The position numbers and the translations under genes were made by a program. Under the pieces are notes generated by a model. That model saw only the letters and a list, made by a program, of their open reading frames with translations. It was not told where the DNA came from and ran no database searches. Shown here piece by piece: positions 43,042 to 51,923 of a stretch of DNA of 59,461 bases (positions are counted from its first letter, which is position 1; every line of letters starts with the position of its first letter). This DNA comes from Deltaproteobacteria bacterium (GTDB taxonomy: Bacteria; Desulfobacterota; Syntrophobacteria; BM002), in NCBI GenBank assembly GCA_019309045.1, contig JAFDGZ010000012.1, forward strand, positions 1 to 59,461, read 5' to 3'.

Positions 43042-43692
43042 CTAGCTCGACTCGATGGGTATAATTACTATGTTGACCCTCCGGTTGAGGGCCGCCACCG
43101 ATGACACTGGCATGGACTCGCCAAAACCCACGGCATGGATTCTTGCTGGATTCACCCCCCGCTGCACCAGGGCATTCTTTACAGCCTGGGCCCGCTTTTC
43201 CGAAAGCTGTTGATTGTATGCCTCCGAGCCGCTGGCGTCAGTGTGTCCTTCAACCCTGACAGCAGTCTCTGGAAAGTCGTTGAGCACCTTGGCCACTCGA
43301 TCCAGCTCCGCGTAGGCCCCAGGTTTGATCACGGCTGAATCAAAGTCGAACAGCACATCACCTCTGAAGGTGGCTGTCAGGACATCCCGGGTGCGCGATA
43401 CGGTCATGGCCTCTGACTGGGCTGCCATCTGTCTCAATTCCTCTTCCTGCCGATCCATATAGGAGGCAATTTCGTGCCCGGCTATGCCGCCTACCACAGC
43501 ACCAATGGCTGCACCCCAGAGGGTAGAGGCAGTGTTGCGGCCAATGGCCTGGCCAAGGGCTGCTCCTGCTGCCGCACCAACCGCGACTCCAGTAGCCGTA
43601 CCTTTCTCCTTCCTGGTCTGCAAGGTGGAGCAAGACGCCGCCATTAGCAAAATGATTACCAGCCCTGTAGCCACTACAGCGTTTTTCTTCAT
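43042..43692 (-). CDS. OmpA family lipoprotein with glycine zipper
   Basis: 216 aa. The signal peptide ends at lipobox Cys21 (MAASCSTL). A glycine zipper follows (GVAVGAAAGAALGQAIG and AAIGAVVGGIAGHEIASYM, about 35-80), then the OmpA peptidoglycan-binding domain: FDFDSAVIKPGAYAELDRVAKVL, VRVEGHTDASGSEAYNQQLSEKRAQAVKNALVQRGV and IHAVGFGESMPV. This is the YiaD-like layout and links the outer membrane to the cell wall. The start at 43692 follows GAGGGGGAAA. It is the last gene of the sigma factor cluster and converges with gcdH, 11 bp away. Confidence 0.9.
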   Translation of the reverse strand: MKKNAVVATGLVIILLMAASCSTLQTRKEKGTATGVAVGAAAGAALGQAIGRNTASTLWGAAIGAVVGGIAGHEIASYMDRQEEELRQMAAQSEAMTVSRTRDVLTATFRGDVLFDFDSAVIKPGAYAELDRVAKVLNDFPETAVRVEGHTDASGSEAYNQQLSEKRAQAVKNALVQRGVNPARIHAVGFGESMPVSSVAALNRRVNIVIIPIESS

Positions 43693-43824
43693 TGTTTCCC
43701 CCTCGGCAGAATGATCATCCTCTGATATCAAGTCTGTCTTGCCTGCAAGATCCTTACATTAATGTCATCCAGAACTACTTTCAACCCATAAGGTAAAAAC
43801 CATATCAGATGAATGACTTCAGTT

Positions 43825-44373
43825 CTAATAACCGCGAAATTTTCTTCTAATTCTTTCCTGCTCCTGAGGAGACAGCTCATCCCAGTGCCGCAGTTTCTGC
43901 CGTATCCTCTGACGCTCCTCAGGAGAAAGTGCCTGCCACTGTTGGTACCTTTTCCTGAGCAGGTCCCGCTCCTCAGGGGGCAGTTTCTTCCATCTCTCCA
44001 TTCTTCTCTTCAGCATCTGCCGCTCTCGAGGAGACATTCTTTTCCACTTTTCATACCGCTGCTCCAGTCTTGCCTTCTCCTCGGGAGAAATACCATTATA
44101 ATCACCACCCACCCTGTGATCATATCCACCACCCGGAGAAGGGTTTCTCCCCTTCCCTCTGGCAACAAAGAACCTTTGGTGGTATTTTCCCCTCTGTTCA
44201 GCTGCCTGCCAGCCAATCATCTTCTCCCCTGCGCCTGTGGCCACGGCCAGCTCTCTCTGAACAGATCCGGCCCAGGCGGGTTCTGCCGCCAGAACTGCCG
44301 CGGCCACAATGAAACCCCAGATGCGAAACCGGCGCCTGAGACAGTATGACAGCAAGGGCAAGCAAAATTTCAT
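43825..44373 (-). CDS. DUF3106 domain exported protein
   Basis: 182 aa. It has an N-terminal hydrophobic export signal (about residues 14-35, AAAVLAAEPAWAG). The C-terminal half (about 90-180) is a DUF3106-type repeat: SPEEKARLEQRYEKWKRMSPRERQMLKRRMERWKKLPPEERDLLRKRYQQWQALSPEERQ and so on, in units of about 22 residues with P-x-E-R. It is highly basic and helical. Its role is unknown. ATG at 44373 has GGGGAGA ten bases upstream; an earlier ATG at 44409 is also possible. It lies between the anti-sigma and OmpA genes, suggesting an envelope function. Confidence 0.8.
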   Translation of the reverse strand: MKFCLPLLSYCLRRRFRIWGFIVAAAVLAAEPAWAGSVQRELAVATGAGEKMIGWQAAEQRGKYHQRFFVARGKGRNPSPGGGYDHRVGGDYNGISPEEKARLEQRYEKWKRMSPRERQMLKRRMERWKKLPPEERDLLRKRYQQWQALSPEERQRIRQKLRHWDELSPQEQERIRRKFRGY

Positions 44374-44444
44374 AACCGCATTTCTCCCCTCATGCCGGCA
44401 GGCTTTCATGAAACTCCAGATTCTCATTCGAGAGCCAATCTGAA

Positions 44445-44960
44445 CTAGAGTGCCACATTTCTCCGGTCCACCACCCTGACAATGCCTTCTATATCTTCAA
44501 TATTTTCCAAAAGATCCAGGTTTTCAATGACTTCAAGATCCTCAGCAGCGACTGTTTTGCCGGCCAGCAGCTCACCTTTGCTGCCGCCGTGAAATATCTG
44601 CTCGATGCCTGCCTGATTAATCAGGGCTGCCGTCAGCACCACCACACCGAGGGCAATCAGGGCATGAACAGGCCGCAGAGGAATACCCCAGAACCGTAGA
44701 GTGTTTGGCCTTTTCTCTGCGGGGCTACCCAGAACTTCTCTAACAATGAATTGTTTGAGTCTGGCAGCCTGCTGTCTCGAGAGCTCAGGCGCCCCCCCTG
44801 TCTCCTTCACCTTGACAAGCATATGCTTTAGCCGCTGCCGCTCACTGCGGCAACTGCTGCACTTCAGCAAGTGATCCTGCCATTGTTGTTGCTCCTCAGC
44901 AGGCAACTCATCGTAGACATCCAGCAAAAGCGTCTTTCTGAACTCGGCACAACCTTCCAT
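44445..44960 (-). CDS. anti-sigma factor with zinc-finger (zf-HC2)
   Basis: 171 aa. The N-terminal zinc-binding anti-sigma domain is seen in VYDELPAEEQQQWQDHLLKCSSCRSE (His30, Cys34, Cys37). A single membrane helix (PVHALIALGVVVLTAALI) at about 97-114 follows, then a short periplasmic acidic part ending in NIEDIEGIVRVVDRRNVAL. It starts 4 bp after the stop of the sigma factor gene, the normal arrangement for sigma-antisigma pairs. Membrane-held anti-sigma factors are usually released by stress-triggered proteolysis. Confidence 0.9.
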   Translation of the reverse strand: MEGCAEFRKTLLLDVYDELPAEEQQQWQDHLLKCSSCRSERQRLKHMLVKVKETGGAPELSRQQAARLKQFIVREVLGSPAEKRPNTLRFWGIPLRPVHALIALGVVVLTAALINQAGIEQIFHGGSKGELLAGKTVAAEDLEVIENLDLLENIEDIEGIVRVVDRRNVAL

Positions 44961-44964
44961 TTGT

Positions 44965-45636
44965 TCACCTCGCCTCTGGCTGCGCCCACTCTTTCAGAGC
45001 TGTGCGAAGAACCTGTGTTGCTCTGAAGAGGTGACTCTTTACGGTGCCCTCAGCATTTTGCATGATCTCGGCAATTTCTCTGATCCGCAGTCCATGGAAT
45101 ACCTTCAGTTGGAAAACCAGCCTTTGTTTTTCGGGCAGTTGCAGAAGCGCTTCTTCTATATCCTGGCTCAGCTGTTTACTCCTCAACACGGTTTGAGGAT
45201 TGGCGCAGGTGCGCTCGTCCGGTTGTTCCTCGATCCTTTTGTCTGTGCGGCGTCCCTTATCTGCTGTCGGTCTGCTGCGGGAGAAAATTCTCCTCCACCT
45301 GCGATGGCGTCGCCTCTGATCAATGCAGGTATGAATGAGGATACGGTAAAACCAGGTGTAAAATACCGCGTCTCCACGGAAGCTGTCCAAACTGCGAAAG
45401 GCACGCAAAAAAGCTTCCTGGGTGGCATCTTCAGCGTCGTCCCTTCCGCCGAGGTAGTGGTAGGCAATAGCATAGGCCTTCTGCTGATGGCGCTCCACAA
45501 GTTCTTCAGCGGCTCGTCTGTCTCCCTGACGAATGTTAATTATCAATTCTTCGTCCGTGAGCACCTCTGCCACAGCCCTGTCAGCTTCATTCTGTCCAGC
45601 TCCGAAACAAAGTTGTTGCTTGAGGTTAACGCTCAC
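44965..45636 (-). CDS. ECF sigma factor (RpoE-like)
   Basis: About 223 aa. Region 2 is DRRAAEELVERHQQKAYAIAYHYLGGRDDAEDATQEAFLRAFRSLDSFRGDAVFYTWFYRILIHTCIDQRR; region 4 is LLQLPEKQRLVFQLKVFHGLRIREIAEIMQNAEGTVKSHLFRATQVLRTAL. The linker (about 115-150) is long and very basic. No ATG start exists: GTG at 45636 with GGACAGG is preferred, TTG at 45693 is an alternative giving 242 aa. The anti-sigma gene follows by 4 bp. Targets probably include the envelope genes beside it. Confidence 0.9.
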   Translation of the reverse strand: MSVNLKQQLCFGAGQNEADRAVAEVLTDEELIINIRQGDRRAAEELVERHQQKAYAIAYHYLGGRDDAEDATQEAFLRAFRSLDSFRGDAVFYTWFYRILIHTCIDQRRRHRRWRRIFSRSRPTADKGRRTDKRIEEQPDERTCANPQTVLRSKQLSQDIEEALLQLPEKQRLVFQLKVFHGLRIREIAEIMQNAEGTVKSHLFRATQVLRTALKEWAQPEAR

Positions 45637-45780
45637 GAACCTGTCCAATCGCTGTTTCTGTTGCCAAGACCGGATCCCTTGCAGAATTGGCAAGCTTGTT
45701 TCAGCCCATCGTCAGCATTATTACAAGTCGATCTCCAGGTATCATCCCGCCCGCCGGCGCCTCAGAACGGCAAAATATAT

Positions 45781-45840
45781 GGCCCGGCCATCTCAGGGAA
45801 AGTAACTATTCTCCTAGCAAGAGCCGGGCCGTTCAGATTC
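45781..45840 (-). terminator. possible terminator or leader stem of the GY-rich protein gene
   Basis: GGCCCGGC and GCCGGGCC are perfect 8-bp inverted arms separated by 44 bp, starting 13 bp after the stop of the minus-strand gene at 45853. ATATATTTT follows the stem on that strand. The loop is long, so termination is uncertain. Confidence 0.35.
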
Positions 45841-45852
45841 GGGCAAATTTAC

Positions 45853-46368
45853 CTAGTAACCACCCGCCGACCAGGCCACCAGCCGGTCTGGCTGCGCCAT
45901 GACCCCGCTGAAAAAGAAGCCGTACCCGTACCATGGATAGCAGTAACCCCGGTAATGGTAATGTACCCGGCATACACTACAATATGTCGGTCTATACCGA
46001 CGATAGTGCTGGGGGTGATAACGAGTTCTGTAAGGCGCTCTATAGCCATAGTACGCTCTGCCGTTGTTTTTCATACGATAGATATGCCGACTGGCTCGAT
46101 TCTGCGCCCATTCCAGGTAACACCTCTCAGGTCTGCTCAGGTAGCCATCTGCCCAGGCGCGTCTCTTGGTCGCCTGGATATGGTGCTGTTCTCTTTCCAA
46201 CCTCAAAAACTCTCTGTCAGTGATCGTTCCATTTCTGACGCCGTGGACTATCCTCCTCTGCTGTCTCAGCTGGCGCTGCGCCATCCTGCCGCCTGCCCAC
46301 GAGAAAGTCGCCAAAAGGAGCGTCAGAACTGCTGCCACGGCAATAACCATTAGAATTCGTGCTTTCAT
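45853..46368 (-). CDS. exported Tyr/Arg-rich hypothetical protein
   Basis: 171 aa. It has a signal peptide (MKARILMVIAVAAVLTLLLATFSWAGG). The middle is a charged helical segment with ITDREFLRLEREQHHIQATKRRAWADGYLSRPERCYLEWAQ; the end is Tyr/Arg/His/Gly-rich (AYYGYRAPYRTRYHPQHYRRYRPTYC...GYCYPWYGYGFFF). This composition resembles envelope proteins with low-complexity GY tails. The function is unknown. GGAGGACGT gives a strong start. It lies 160 bp upstream of the sigma factor and is on the same strand. Confidence 0.7.
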   Translation of the reverse strand: MKARILMVIAVAAVLTLLLATFSWAGGRMAQRQLRQQRRIVHGVRNGTITDREFLRLEREQHHIQATKRRAWADGYLSRPERCYLEWAQNRASRHIYRMKNNGRAYYGYRAPYRTRYHPQHYRRYRPTYCSVCRVHYHYRGYCYPWYGYGFFFSGVMAQPDRLVAWSAGGY

Positions 46369-46489
46369 TTGACGTCCTCCTTTGTCTGGAGTTTTGTCAA
46401 AGTTAGACGTCTCAGTGGCAAAATGGTTTACCTGGCATGCCAATCAGCCATGTTTGGCGCGCCCTTTCCTGCCCCATGAAATATGCCCC

Positions 46490-47791
46490 TCAGCCTGGCA
46501 TCTTTGCAGCCCGTGCCACAATCTCCATTGCCCTCGCCAGCTTGGCCCCTTTGAATGTGCGGTTTATTGCATCTTCCAACATCTCCAGGCTAATCACCTT
46601 TCGCTGTCTGGCCAGAAAACTGAGTGCAGCAAGTGCTGCTTCCTTCCTGCGGATGCCTGCGGATTTGAAGTCCAGTTGCTGCACCTCTGCAGCAGTGGCT
46701 GGTATGTCCACTCCCTTTGCCAGCAGAACCTGACCTTCCGAGTCGAGACGTGCAAAGAACGGTCTGCCTCTGGCGACCCCCTCAGGTGACAGAGCCACCA
46801 CAATATCCGGCTGTTCAACCCCGGTGAAGTCAATAGGCTCGGGAGAGAGGATGAGTTCGCTGACCGAGGGCCCCCGCATGACTGTCACGTTGTAGTCATT
46901 TTTTTGAGTCACATGCATGCCGCTGGAAATGGCAGCCCGGGCCAGCAGCAGACCGGCGGAAATCACCCGGCCGCCGGCACTGCCGAGCAAAACTATTTCC
47001 CTTCTCGCCTGCAGCAGAGGCGCAAAATCACTCTGGTATTCCGGCCATGGTTCTCTGCGCCTCTTCGCCCGCATTTGCTGCTGATACCTGCCACCGTATT
47101 CAGGGCGCTGGTTGGCCGCAACCGCACCAGTAAAAGGCGGCAGCTCGTCCATGAGAGTCTGCATCTGCCTGGGTGACATCCTGTTCCACCTGAGATAGCG
47201 GCCCGGGCACAGCCCCCAGACATCCACCACGGCAAAACCTTCAAAGGAAATGGCCTCTGCCAGAATGGCAGCAAGATCTTTGTGGTACACTGAACAGCGT
47301 CTCACGTAGGGTGCGCCCGCAGCTGCAGCAACGCTGCAGATGTCCATTGGCTTTTCCAGGGTGTTCAGGAGTCCAGAGGCCACAGCAGCCTCTGCTGGCG
47401 TGGTACAGGAAAACTGGCCGCCCGTCATGCCAAAATTGAAATTGTTGAGCACCAGCAAGGTCACATTCAGATTGCGGCGGCAGGCCGCCAGCAGGTGGGC
47501 CCCGCCAATGCCCATGCCGCCGTCTCCCATGGTTGCCACCACGGTGAGGTCGGGACGGGCCAGCTTGAGGCCAGCCGCATAGGTAAGGGCCCGGCCGTGC
47601 AGGCCGTGCAGGGCATGAGTAGCAAAAAAGGTGTCAAAGAGCCCGCAGCAGCCTATGTCGCTCACAATGGCCACTTCACTGCCGCTGAGGCCCAGATGCT
47701 GCAAGGCGCGGTCCAGGCTGTGCAGGCTTCTGTCGTGCGAACAGCCAGGGCAGAAAACCGGCGGCCTATGGGGATTGAGCAGACTCGCCAT
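46490..47791 (-). CDS. 2-oxoacid:ferredoxin oxidoreductase, fused beta-gamma subunits
   Basis: 433 aa. The N-terminal part (about 1-245) is the TPP-binding beta subunit: VFCPGCSHDRS, SDIGCCG, TVVATMGDGGMGIGGAHLLAACRRNLNVTLLVLNNFNFGMTGGQ, and GLCPGRY, giving the Cys set for a 4Fe-4S cluster. The C-terminal part (about 275-433) is the gamma subunit: IVLLGSAGGRVISAGLLLARAAISSGMHVTQKNDYNVTVMRGPSVSELILS. Two subunits normally separate are thus one protein. The start (47791) overlaps the alpha gene by 26 bp. The likely substrates are 2-oxoglutarate or, given the neighbours, 2-oxoadipate. A separate ferredoxin subunit is not present. Confidence 0.9.
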   Translation of the reverse strand: MASLLNPHRPPVFCPGCSHDRSLHSLDRALQHLGLSGSEVAIVSDIGCCGLFDTFFATHALHGLHGRALTYAAGLKLARPDLTVVATMGDGGMGIGGAHLLAACRRNLNVTLLVLNNFNFGMTGGQFSCTTPAEAAVASGLLNTLEKPMDICSVAAAAGAPYVRRCSVYHKDLAAILAEAISFEGFAVVDVWGLCPGRYLRWNRMSPRQMQTLMDELPPFTGAVAANQRPEYGGRYQQQMRAKRRREPWPEYQSDFAPLLQARREIVLLGSAGGRVISAGLLLARAAISSGMHVTQKNDYNVTVMRGPSVSELILSPEPIDFTGVEQPDIVVALSPEGVARGRPFFARLDSEGQVLLAKGVDIPATAAEVQQLDFKSAGIRRKEAALAALSFLARQRKVISLEMLEDAINRTFKGAKLARAMEIVARAAKMPG

Positions 47792-48902
47792 CAAGCACCT
47801 CTCTGACGATTTCCTCGGGGCTGATGAGCTTGCCCGACATCTTGCCCAGAAAGTCCACCCGCTGCTTCCCAAGAACTCGCCTCACTTCGAGGACATACTG
47901 GCCCAGGTTCATTTCCACCACCAGCACACGCTGCACTCCAGCAGCAGCACAACGAAGCACCTCGGCCGGCACAGGCCAGAGGGTCTTGACGGTCAGGTGC
48001 GACACCGGCACGCCCTGGTGCCGGAGGCGAATTCTAGCAGCGCCAGCTGCTCTGGAAGTTACCCCATAGGTTATGAGCAGGGTGCGAGCTTCCGCCTCCT
48101 GGTGGAGTTCGTAGAAGCAGAAGGAGTCTTGCTGCGCTTCGATCTTCCTCTGCAGCCTTTCGACCGCTCGCTGAATCTCCTCTGGATCAGTGGTAATATA
48201 GCCGTCAGCACCGTGGCTTGAAGAAGTCTGCCGCACTGGAATCGAGGCCCCAATCGGCAGAAAGTCGGGCACATCCTGGCCAGGCCTGCTGGCGAAAGGT
48301 AAGAACGTCCCCGAACTGTGCAGCCGCCGCTCTACCACTGGCAGCTCTTCCAGGGCATCTCTGTCCAGGGTCTCACGGGTCATGCCCACTTCTTTATTGG
48401 AGGCAATGAACACAGGGCAGCGAAATTTCTCGGCCAGGTTGAAGGCGTGTACAGTCAGGTGATAGCAGTCTCTCACATCAGCAGGAGCCAGGACGATCAC
48501 GGGCAGCCCACCGCTGCATCCCCACCTGAGAAACTGCACGTCGCCGTCTGCCCCCTTGGTAGCGGAACCGGTGGAGGGCCCCTGACGCATGACATCCACA
48601 ATTACAATGGGAATTTCTCCGGCAATGGCAAAAGAGATGTTCTCGCTGTAGAGGCTGATGCCGGGCCCGGATGTGGCGGTCATAACCTTCAGGCCCGCCA
48701 TGGAAGCGCCCAGGCAGTAGCCGATGGAGGCTATTTCGTCTTCTCCCTGAATCACAATGCCGCCTGCAGGCGGCAAGAGCTCCAGCATAGCCGCAAGAAG
48801 CGTGCTCGCCGGTGTGATGGGATAGGATGCGAAGAAGCGGCAGCCTGCATAGAGGGCTGCCATTGCCACCGCCTGATTGCCGTCTACAAAAAGCACTGCC
48901 AT
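47766..48902 (-). CDS. korA: 2-oxoacid:ferredoxin oxidoreductase alpha subunit (KorA-like)
   Basis: 378 aa. Motifs are DGNQAVAMAALYAGCRFFASYPITPAS, EDEIASIGYCLGASMAGLKVMTATSGPGISLYSENISFA, IPIVIVDVMRQGPSTGSATKGADGDV, FRCPVFIASNKEVGM and, at the end, SHLTVKTLWPVP with VVEMNLGQYVLEVRR. This is the KorA (2-oxoglutarate) type more than PorA or VorA. It works with the fused beta-gamma subunit, translated with a 26-bp overlap. It oxidises a 2-oxoacid to acyl-CoA, reducing ferredoxin. The ATG at 48902 follows AGAGG. Confidence 0.92.
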   Translation of the reverse strand: MAVLFVDGNQAVAMAALYAGCRFFASYPITPASTLLAAMLELLPPAGGIVIQGEDEIASIGYCLGASMAGLKVMTATSGPGISLYSENISFAIAGEIPIVIVDVMRQGPSTGSATKGADGDVQFLRWGCSGGLPVIVLAPADVRDCYHLTVHAFNLAEKFRCPVFIASNKEVGMTRETLDRDALEELPVVERRLHSSGTFLPFASRPGQDVPDFLPIGASIPVRQTSSSHGADGYITTDPEEIQRAVERLQRKIEAQQDSFCFYELHQEAEARTLLITYGVTSRAAGAARIRLRHQGVPVSHLTVKTLWPVPAEVLRCAAAGVQRVLVVEMNLGQYVLEVRRVLGKQRVDFLGKMSGKLISPEEIVREVLDGESAQSP

Positions 48903-48975
48903 GGCTGCGCACCTCTGCTGCAATCCTGGATCTTCCTGTACCAGACCATAATCTCCCGCCCAGCTCAGACAGCTG

Positions 48976-50511
48976 TCAGCTTTCCACGTCGAATTCTATG
49001 CCCTGCGCCAGGGGCAGCTCCCTGGACCAGTTGATGGTGACCGTCTGGCGGCGCATATAGGCTTTCCAGGCATCAGAGCCAGCTTCACGCCCGCCGCCCG
49101 TGTCTTTCTCACCTCCAAAAGCACCGCCGATCTCCGCACCTGAAGTACCAATGTTCACATTGGCAATGCCGCAGTCGCTGCCCTCACAGCTCAAGAACAA
49201 TTCGCTCTCGCCCAGCTCACTGGTAAATATGGCTGAACTGAGGCCCTGGGGCACATCGTTCTGATAATGAATCGCCTCTTGCAGGTCATCATATGGAATG
49301 ACATAGAGGATTGGCGCGAAGGTCTCCTGCTTGACAATGTCAAAGTCATTGCTGGCCTCACATATGCACGGCCGCACATAGGTGCCCGCATCATAAAGGC
49401 CGCCGCTCAGCACCTCGCCGCCGTAGAGTATCCTGCCGCCCTCGTCCTGCAGCTTCTCCAGGGCTTCTTGCATGCGAGCCACGGCCTGGCCGTCAATCAG
49501 GGGGCCCATGAGGACGCCGTCTTCCAGGGGATTGCCGACTACCACCTGGCGGTAGGCACCGATGAGGCTCTCTGTAAAAGAGGCAAAGATCTCCCGGTGG
49601 ACAATCGCCCGCCTGATGGTGGTGCACCTCTGGCCAGCAGTACCCACCGCCCCGAAAAGTATGGCCCGCACCGCAAGCTGCAGATCAGCGCTGGGCGTGA
49701 CTATTACCGCGTTGTTGCCCCCCAGCTCCAGCAAAGTTCTACCCAGTCTGGAGCTCACTTTCCTGGCCACCTCCCGGCCCATGGCAACGCTGCCAGTGGC
49801 TGAAACGAGCGGCAGTCCCCTGTCCTGCACCAGGGCTTCTCCCACCTGATGGCGGCCGCCGATTATAACGTTGAGCACTCCTTCGGGCACCCTGTTTTCC
49901 GCGAGCACCGGTGCAATGATCTTCATGAGGGCCAGGGCTGTGAGGCATGCCTTGCTGGACGGCTTCCACACCACCGGATCTCCAGCCACCAGGGCAATCA
50001 TCGCATTCCAGGACCACACAGCCACCGGAAAGTTGAAGGCAGTGATAACCCCTATGGGGCCGAGGGGCAGCCACTGTTCATACATCCGGTGTCTCGGCCG
50101 TTCACTGTGCATGCTGAGGCCGTAGAGCATGCGGGACTGGCCCACAGCAAAATCACAGATATCAATCATTTCCTGCACTTCGCCCTCTGCCTCCACGCGG
50201 ATCTTGCCAACTTCCAGGCTCACCAGCGCCCCCAGTTCTCTCTTGTGAGCTCTGACAGCGTTGCCAATCTGGCGCACTATTTCTCCTCTCCTGGGAGCGG
50301 GTACCGTCCGCCATTGCAAGAACGCCTCTCTGGCTGTTGCCGCCAGTCGAGCATAATCCTCTGCTGTGGCCTGCTGCACCGCGGCTATCAACTGATTGTC
50401 TATGGGTGAGCGGCAGGCCACTTCCTCGCCACCGCACTTCAGCCAGCTGCTGCCCGTGCAAGCACCAGCCATTGTCTCAGTCAATCCCAGGGCTGCGGCA
50501 ATGTCATGCAT
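48976..50511 (-). CDS. aldehyde dehydrogenase, ALDH7 (aminoadipate semialdehyde) type
   Basis: 511 aa NAD(P)-dependent dehydrogenase. It has the catalytic Cys in GTAGQRCTT, the Glu in LLELGGNNAV, and LPLGPIGVITAFNFPVAVWSWNAMIALVAGDPVVWKPSSKA. The ALDH7/antiquitin group is suggested by the ATGSVAMGREVARKVSSRLGRTLLELGGNNA segment and the end FGGEKDTGGGREAGSDAWKAYMRRQTVTINWS. Those enzymes oxidise 2-aminoadipate-6-semialdehyde to 2-aminoadipate in lysine degradation. The start has AAGGAG. It lies between the aminotransferase and KorA-like genes, which supports that role. Confidence 0.9.
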   Translation of the reverse strand: MHDIAAALGLTETMAGACTGSSWLKCGGEEVACRSPIDNQLIAAVQQATAEDYARLAATAREAFLQWRTVPAPRRGEIVRQIGNAVRAHKRELGALVSLEVGKIRVEAEGEVQEMIDICDFAVGQSRMLYGLSMHSERPRHRMYEQWLPLGPIGVITAFNFPVAVWSWNAMIALVAGDPVVWKPSSKACLTALALMKIIAPVLAENRVPEGVLNVIIGGRHQVGEALVQDRGLPLVSATGSVAMGREVARKVSSRLGRTLLELGGNNAVIVTPSADLQLAVRAILFGAVGTAGQRCTTIRRAIVHREIFASFTESLIGAYRQVVVGNPLEDGVLMGPLIDGQAVARMQEALEKLQDEGGRILYGGEVLSGGLYDAGTYVRPCICEASNDFDIVKQETFAPILYVIPYDDLQEAIHYQNDVPQGLSSAIFTSELGESELFLSCEGSDCGIANVNIGTSGAEIGGAFGGEKDTGGGREAGSDAWKAYMRRQTVTINWSRELPLAQGIEFDVES

Positions 50512-50597
50512 ATCTATCTCCTTGCTAAGCTATACTACAAACCTCCATGAAAGGTGAAAGACAACAGACAGCCATGCCTCTTCCGCAGGAAAAATCG

Positions 50598-51923
50598 CTA
50601 CCCGAAAAGCTCCTTCAAGGATTCCTCGAGGATGGAGAGACAGACCGAGATTTCTTCCTCACTCACAGTGAGTGCCGGGCACAAGCGAATACTGTTCTCG
50701 CCGCAGCCGAGCAGGAGCAATCCTTTTCGAAAGGCATTGTCGATCACCTGGTTGCGCCACTCTCCTGCCCGCTCTTTGCTGTGCCGGTCCTTGACCAGCT
50801 CTATGCCGATCATCAAGCCTTTGCCCCGCACATCACCGATGCACTCAAATGATTTCTGCAGCTCCTGCAGGCCTGCCCTGAAGCGGCGCCCCTGTTCAGC
50901 AGCGTTGTCCATGAGTTCCTTTTCCAGGAGATCTATGGTGGCCAGAGCAGCTTCGCAGGAAAGGGGATTGCCGCCAAAGGTGGAGGCGTGCGAGCCAGCC
51001 TCCCAATCCATGATTTCGGCCCGGGCTATCATGGCCCCCAGTGGCAGGCCGGAGGCGATGCCCTTGGCCACGGTCATAATGTCGGGTGACACCCTGAAAT
51101 GTTCCATGGCAAACATCTTGCCGGTTCGCCCCATGCCGGACTGCACCTCGTCGGCAATATAGAGTATGTCATACTTGCGAGCTATCTTGAAAAGTTCCTG
51201 GTGAAACTCTACCGGAGGCACAATGTAGCCTCCTTCGCCCTGGATGGGCTCCACAAAAATGGCAGCCACCTCTTCCGGGGGTATAGTTGTGCGAAAGAGG
51301 GTCTCCTCGATCCACTGGACGCAGGCAATGGCGCAGCCGGGGTAGCTGAGGTGATACGGGCACCGATAGCAGTAAGCATACGGAATGTGAGTAATGCCGG
51401 GCACCAGGGGGTTGTAGTGCTTTTTCTGAATGGCCTTGCTGGCAGTCAGAGACAGGGCGCCCATTGTCCTGCCATGAAAGGCGCCGAAAAAAGCCAGGTT
51501 CAGTTCGCGGCGGGTGTGCCAGCGGGCCAGTTTGAAGGCAGCCTCCACTGCTTCGGCTCCCGAGTTGCCGAAATATACCTTGCTGCCGCTGCTGCCCGCT
51601 GCCAGGCTGGCAAGCTTGCGCGCCAGCAGGATTTGCGGCGTGTAGTAAAAGTCGGTTCCCGACATGTGGAGAAGACGCTCACTCTGCTTCTTGATTGCCC
51701 TGACCACAACGGGATGGCAGTGGCCGGTGGCACAAACTGCTATGCCGGCAGTAAAATCAAGAAACTCATTGCCGTCCGGATCTTTGACCCACAGGCCCCG
51801 GGCAGACTGCACCACCAGGGGATAGATTCTGGTGTAGGAGGGTGAGACGAACTGGTTGTCTACTTCAATTAGCCTTTTGGCCTTTGGCCCTGGCAGGGAC
51901 GTCTTTATTCGCGGGTATTTCAT
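50598..51923 (-). CDS. class III omega-aminotransferase (probable lysine or ornithine type)
   Basis: 441 aa PLP enzyme. The core shows LDFTAGIAVCATGHCHP, VYFGNSGAEAVEAAFKLAR, FFGAFHGRTMGALSLT, FVEPIQGEGGY, DEVQSGMGRTGK, the PLP lysine VAKGIASGLPLGAMI, and STFGGNPLSCEAALATI. A Cys-rich insert (YCYRCPYHLSYPGCAIAC, about 172-190) is seen in the archaeal and deltaproteobacterial members of this family. Members act on ornithine, 4-aminobutyrate or lysine. The ALDH7-type gene 86 bp downstream suggests lysine 6-aminotransferase activity. The ribosome site before 51923 is weak. Confidence 0.88.
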   Translation of the reverse strand: MKYPRIKTSLPGPKAKRLIEVDNQFVSPSYTRIYPLVVQSARGLWVKDPDGNEFLDFTAGIAVCATGHCHPVVVRAIKKQSERLLHMSGTDFYYTPQILLARKLASLAAGSSGSKVYFGNSGAEAVEAAFKLARWHTRRELNLAFFGAFHGRTMGALSLTASKAIQKKHYNPLVPGITHIPYAYCYRCPYHLSYPGCAIACVQWIEETLFRTTIPPEEVAAIFVEPIQGEGGYIVPPVEFHQELFKIARKYDILYIADEVQSGMGRTGKMFAMEHFRVSPDIMTVAKGIASGLPLGAMIARAEIMDWEAGSHASTFGGNPLSCEAALATIDLLEKELMDNAAEQGRRFRAGLQELQKSFECIGDVRGKGLMIGIELVKDRHSKERAGEWRNQVIDNAFRKGLLLLGCGENSIRLCPALTVSEEEISVCLSILEESLKELFG

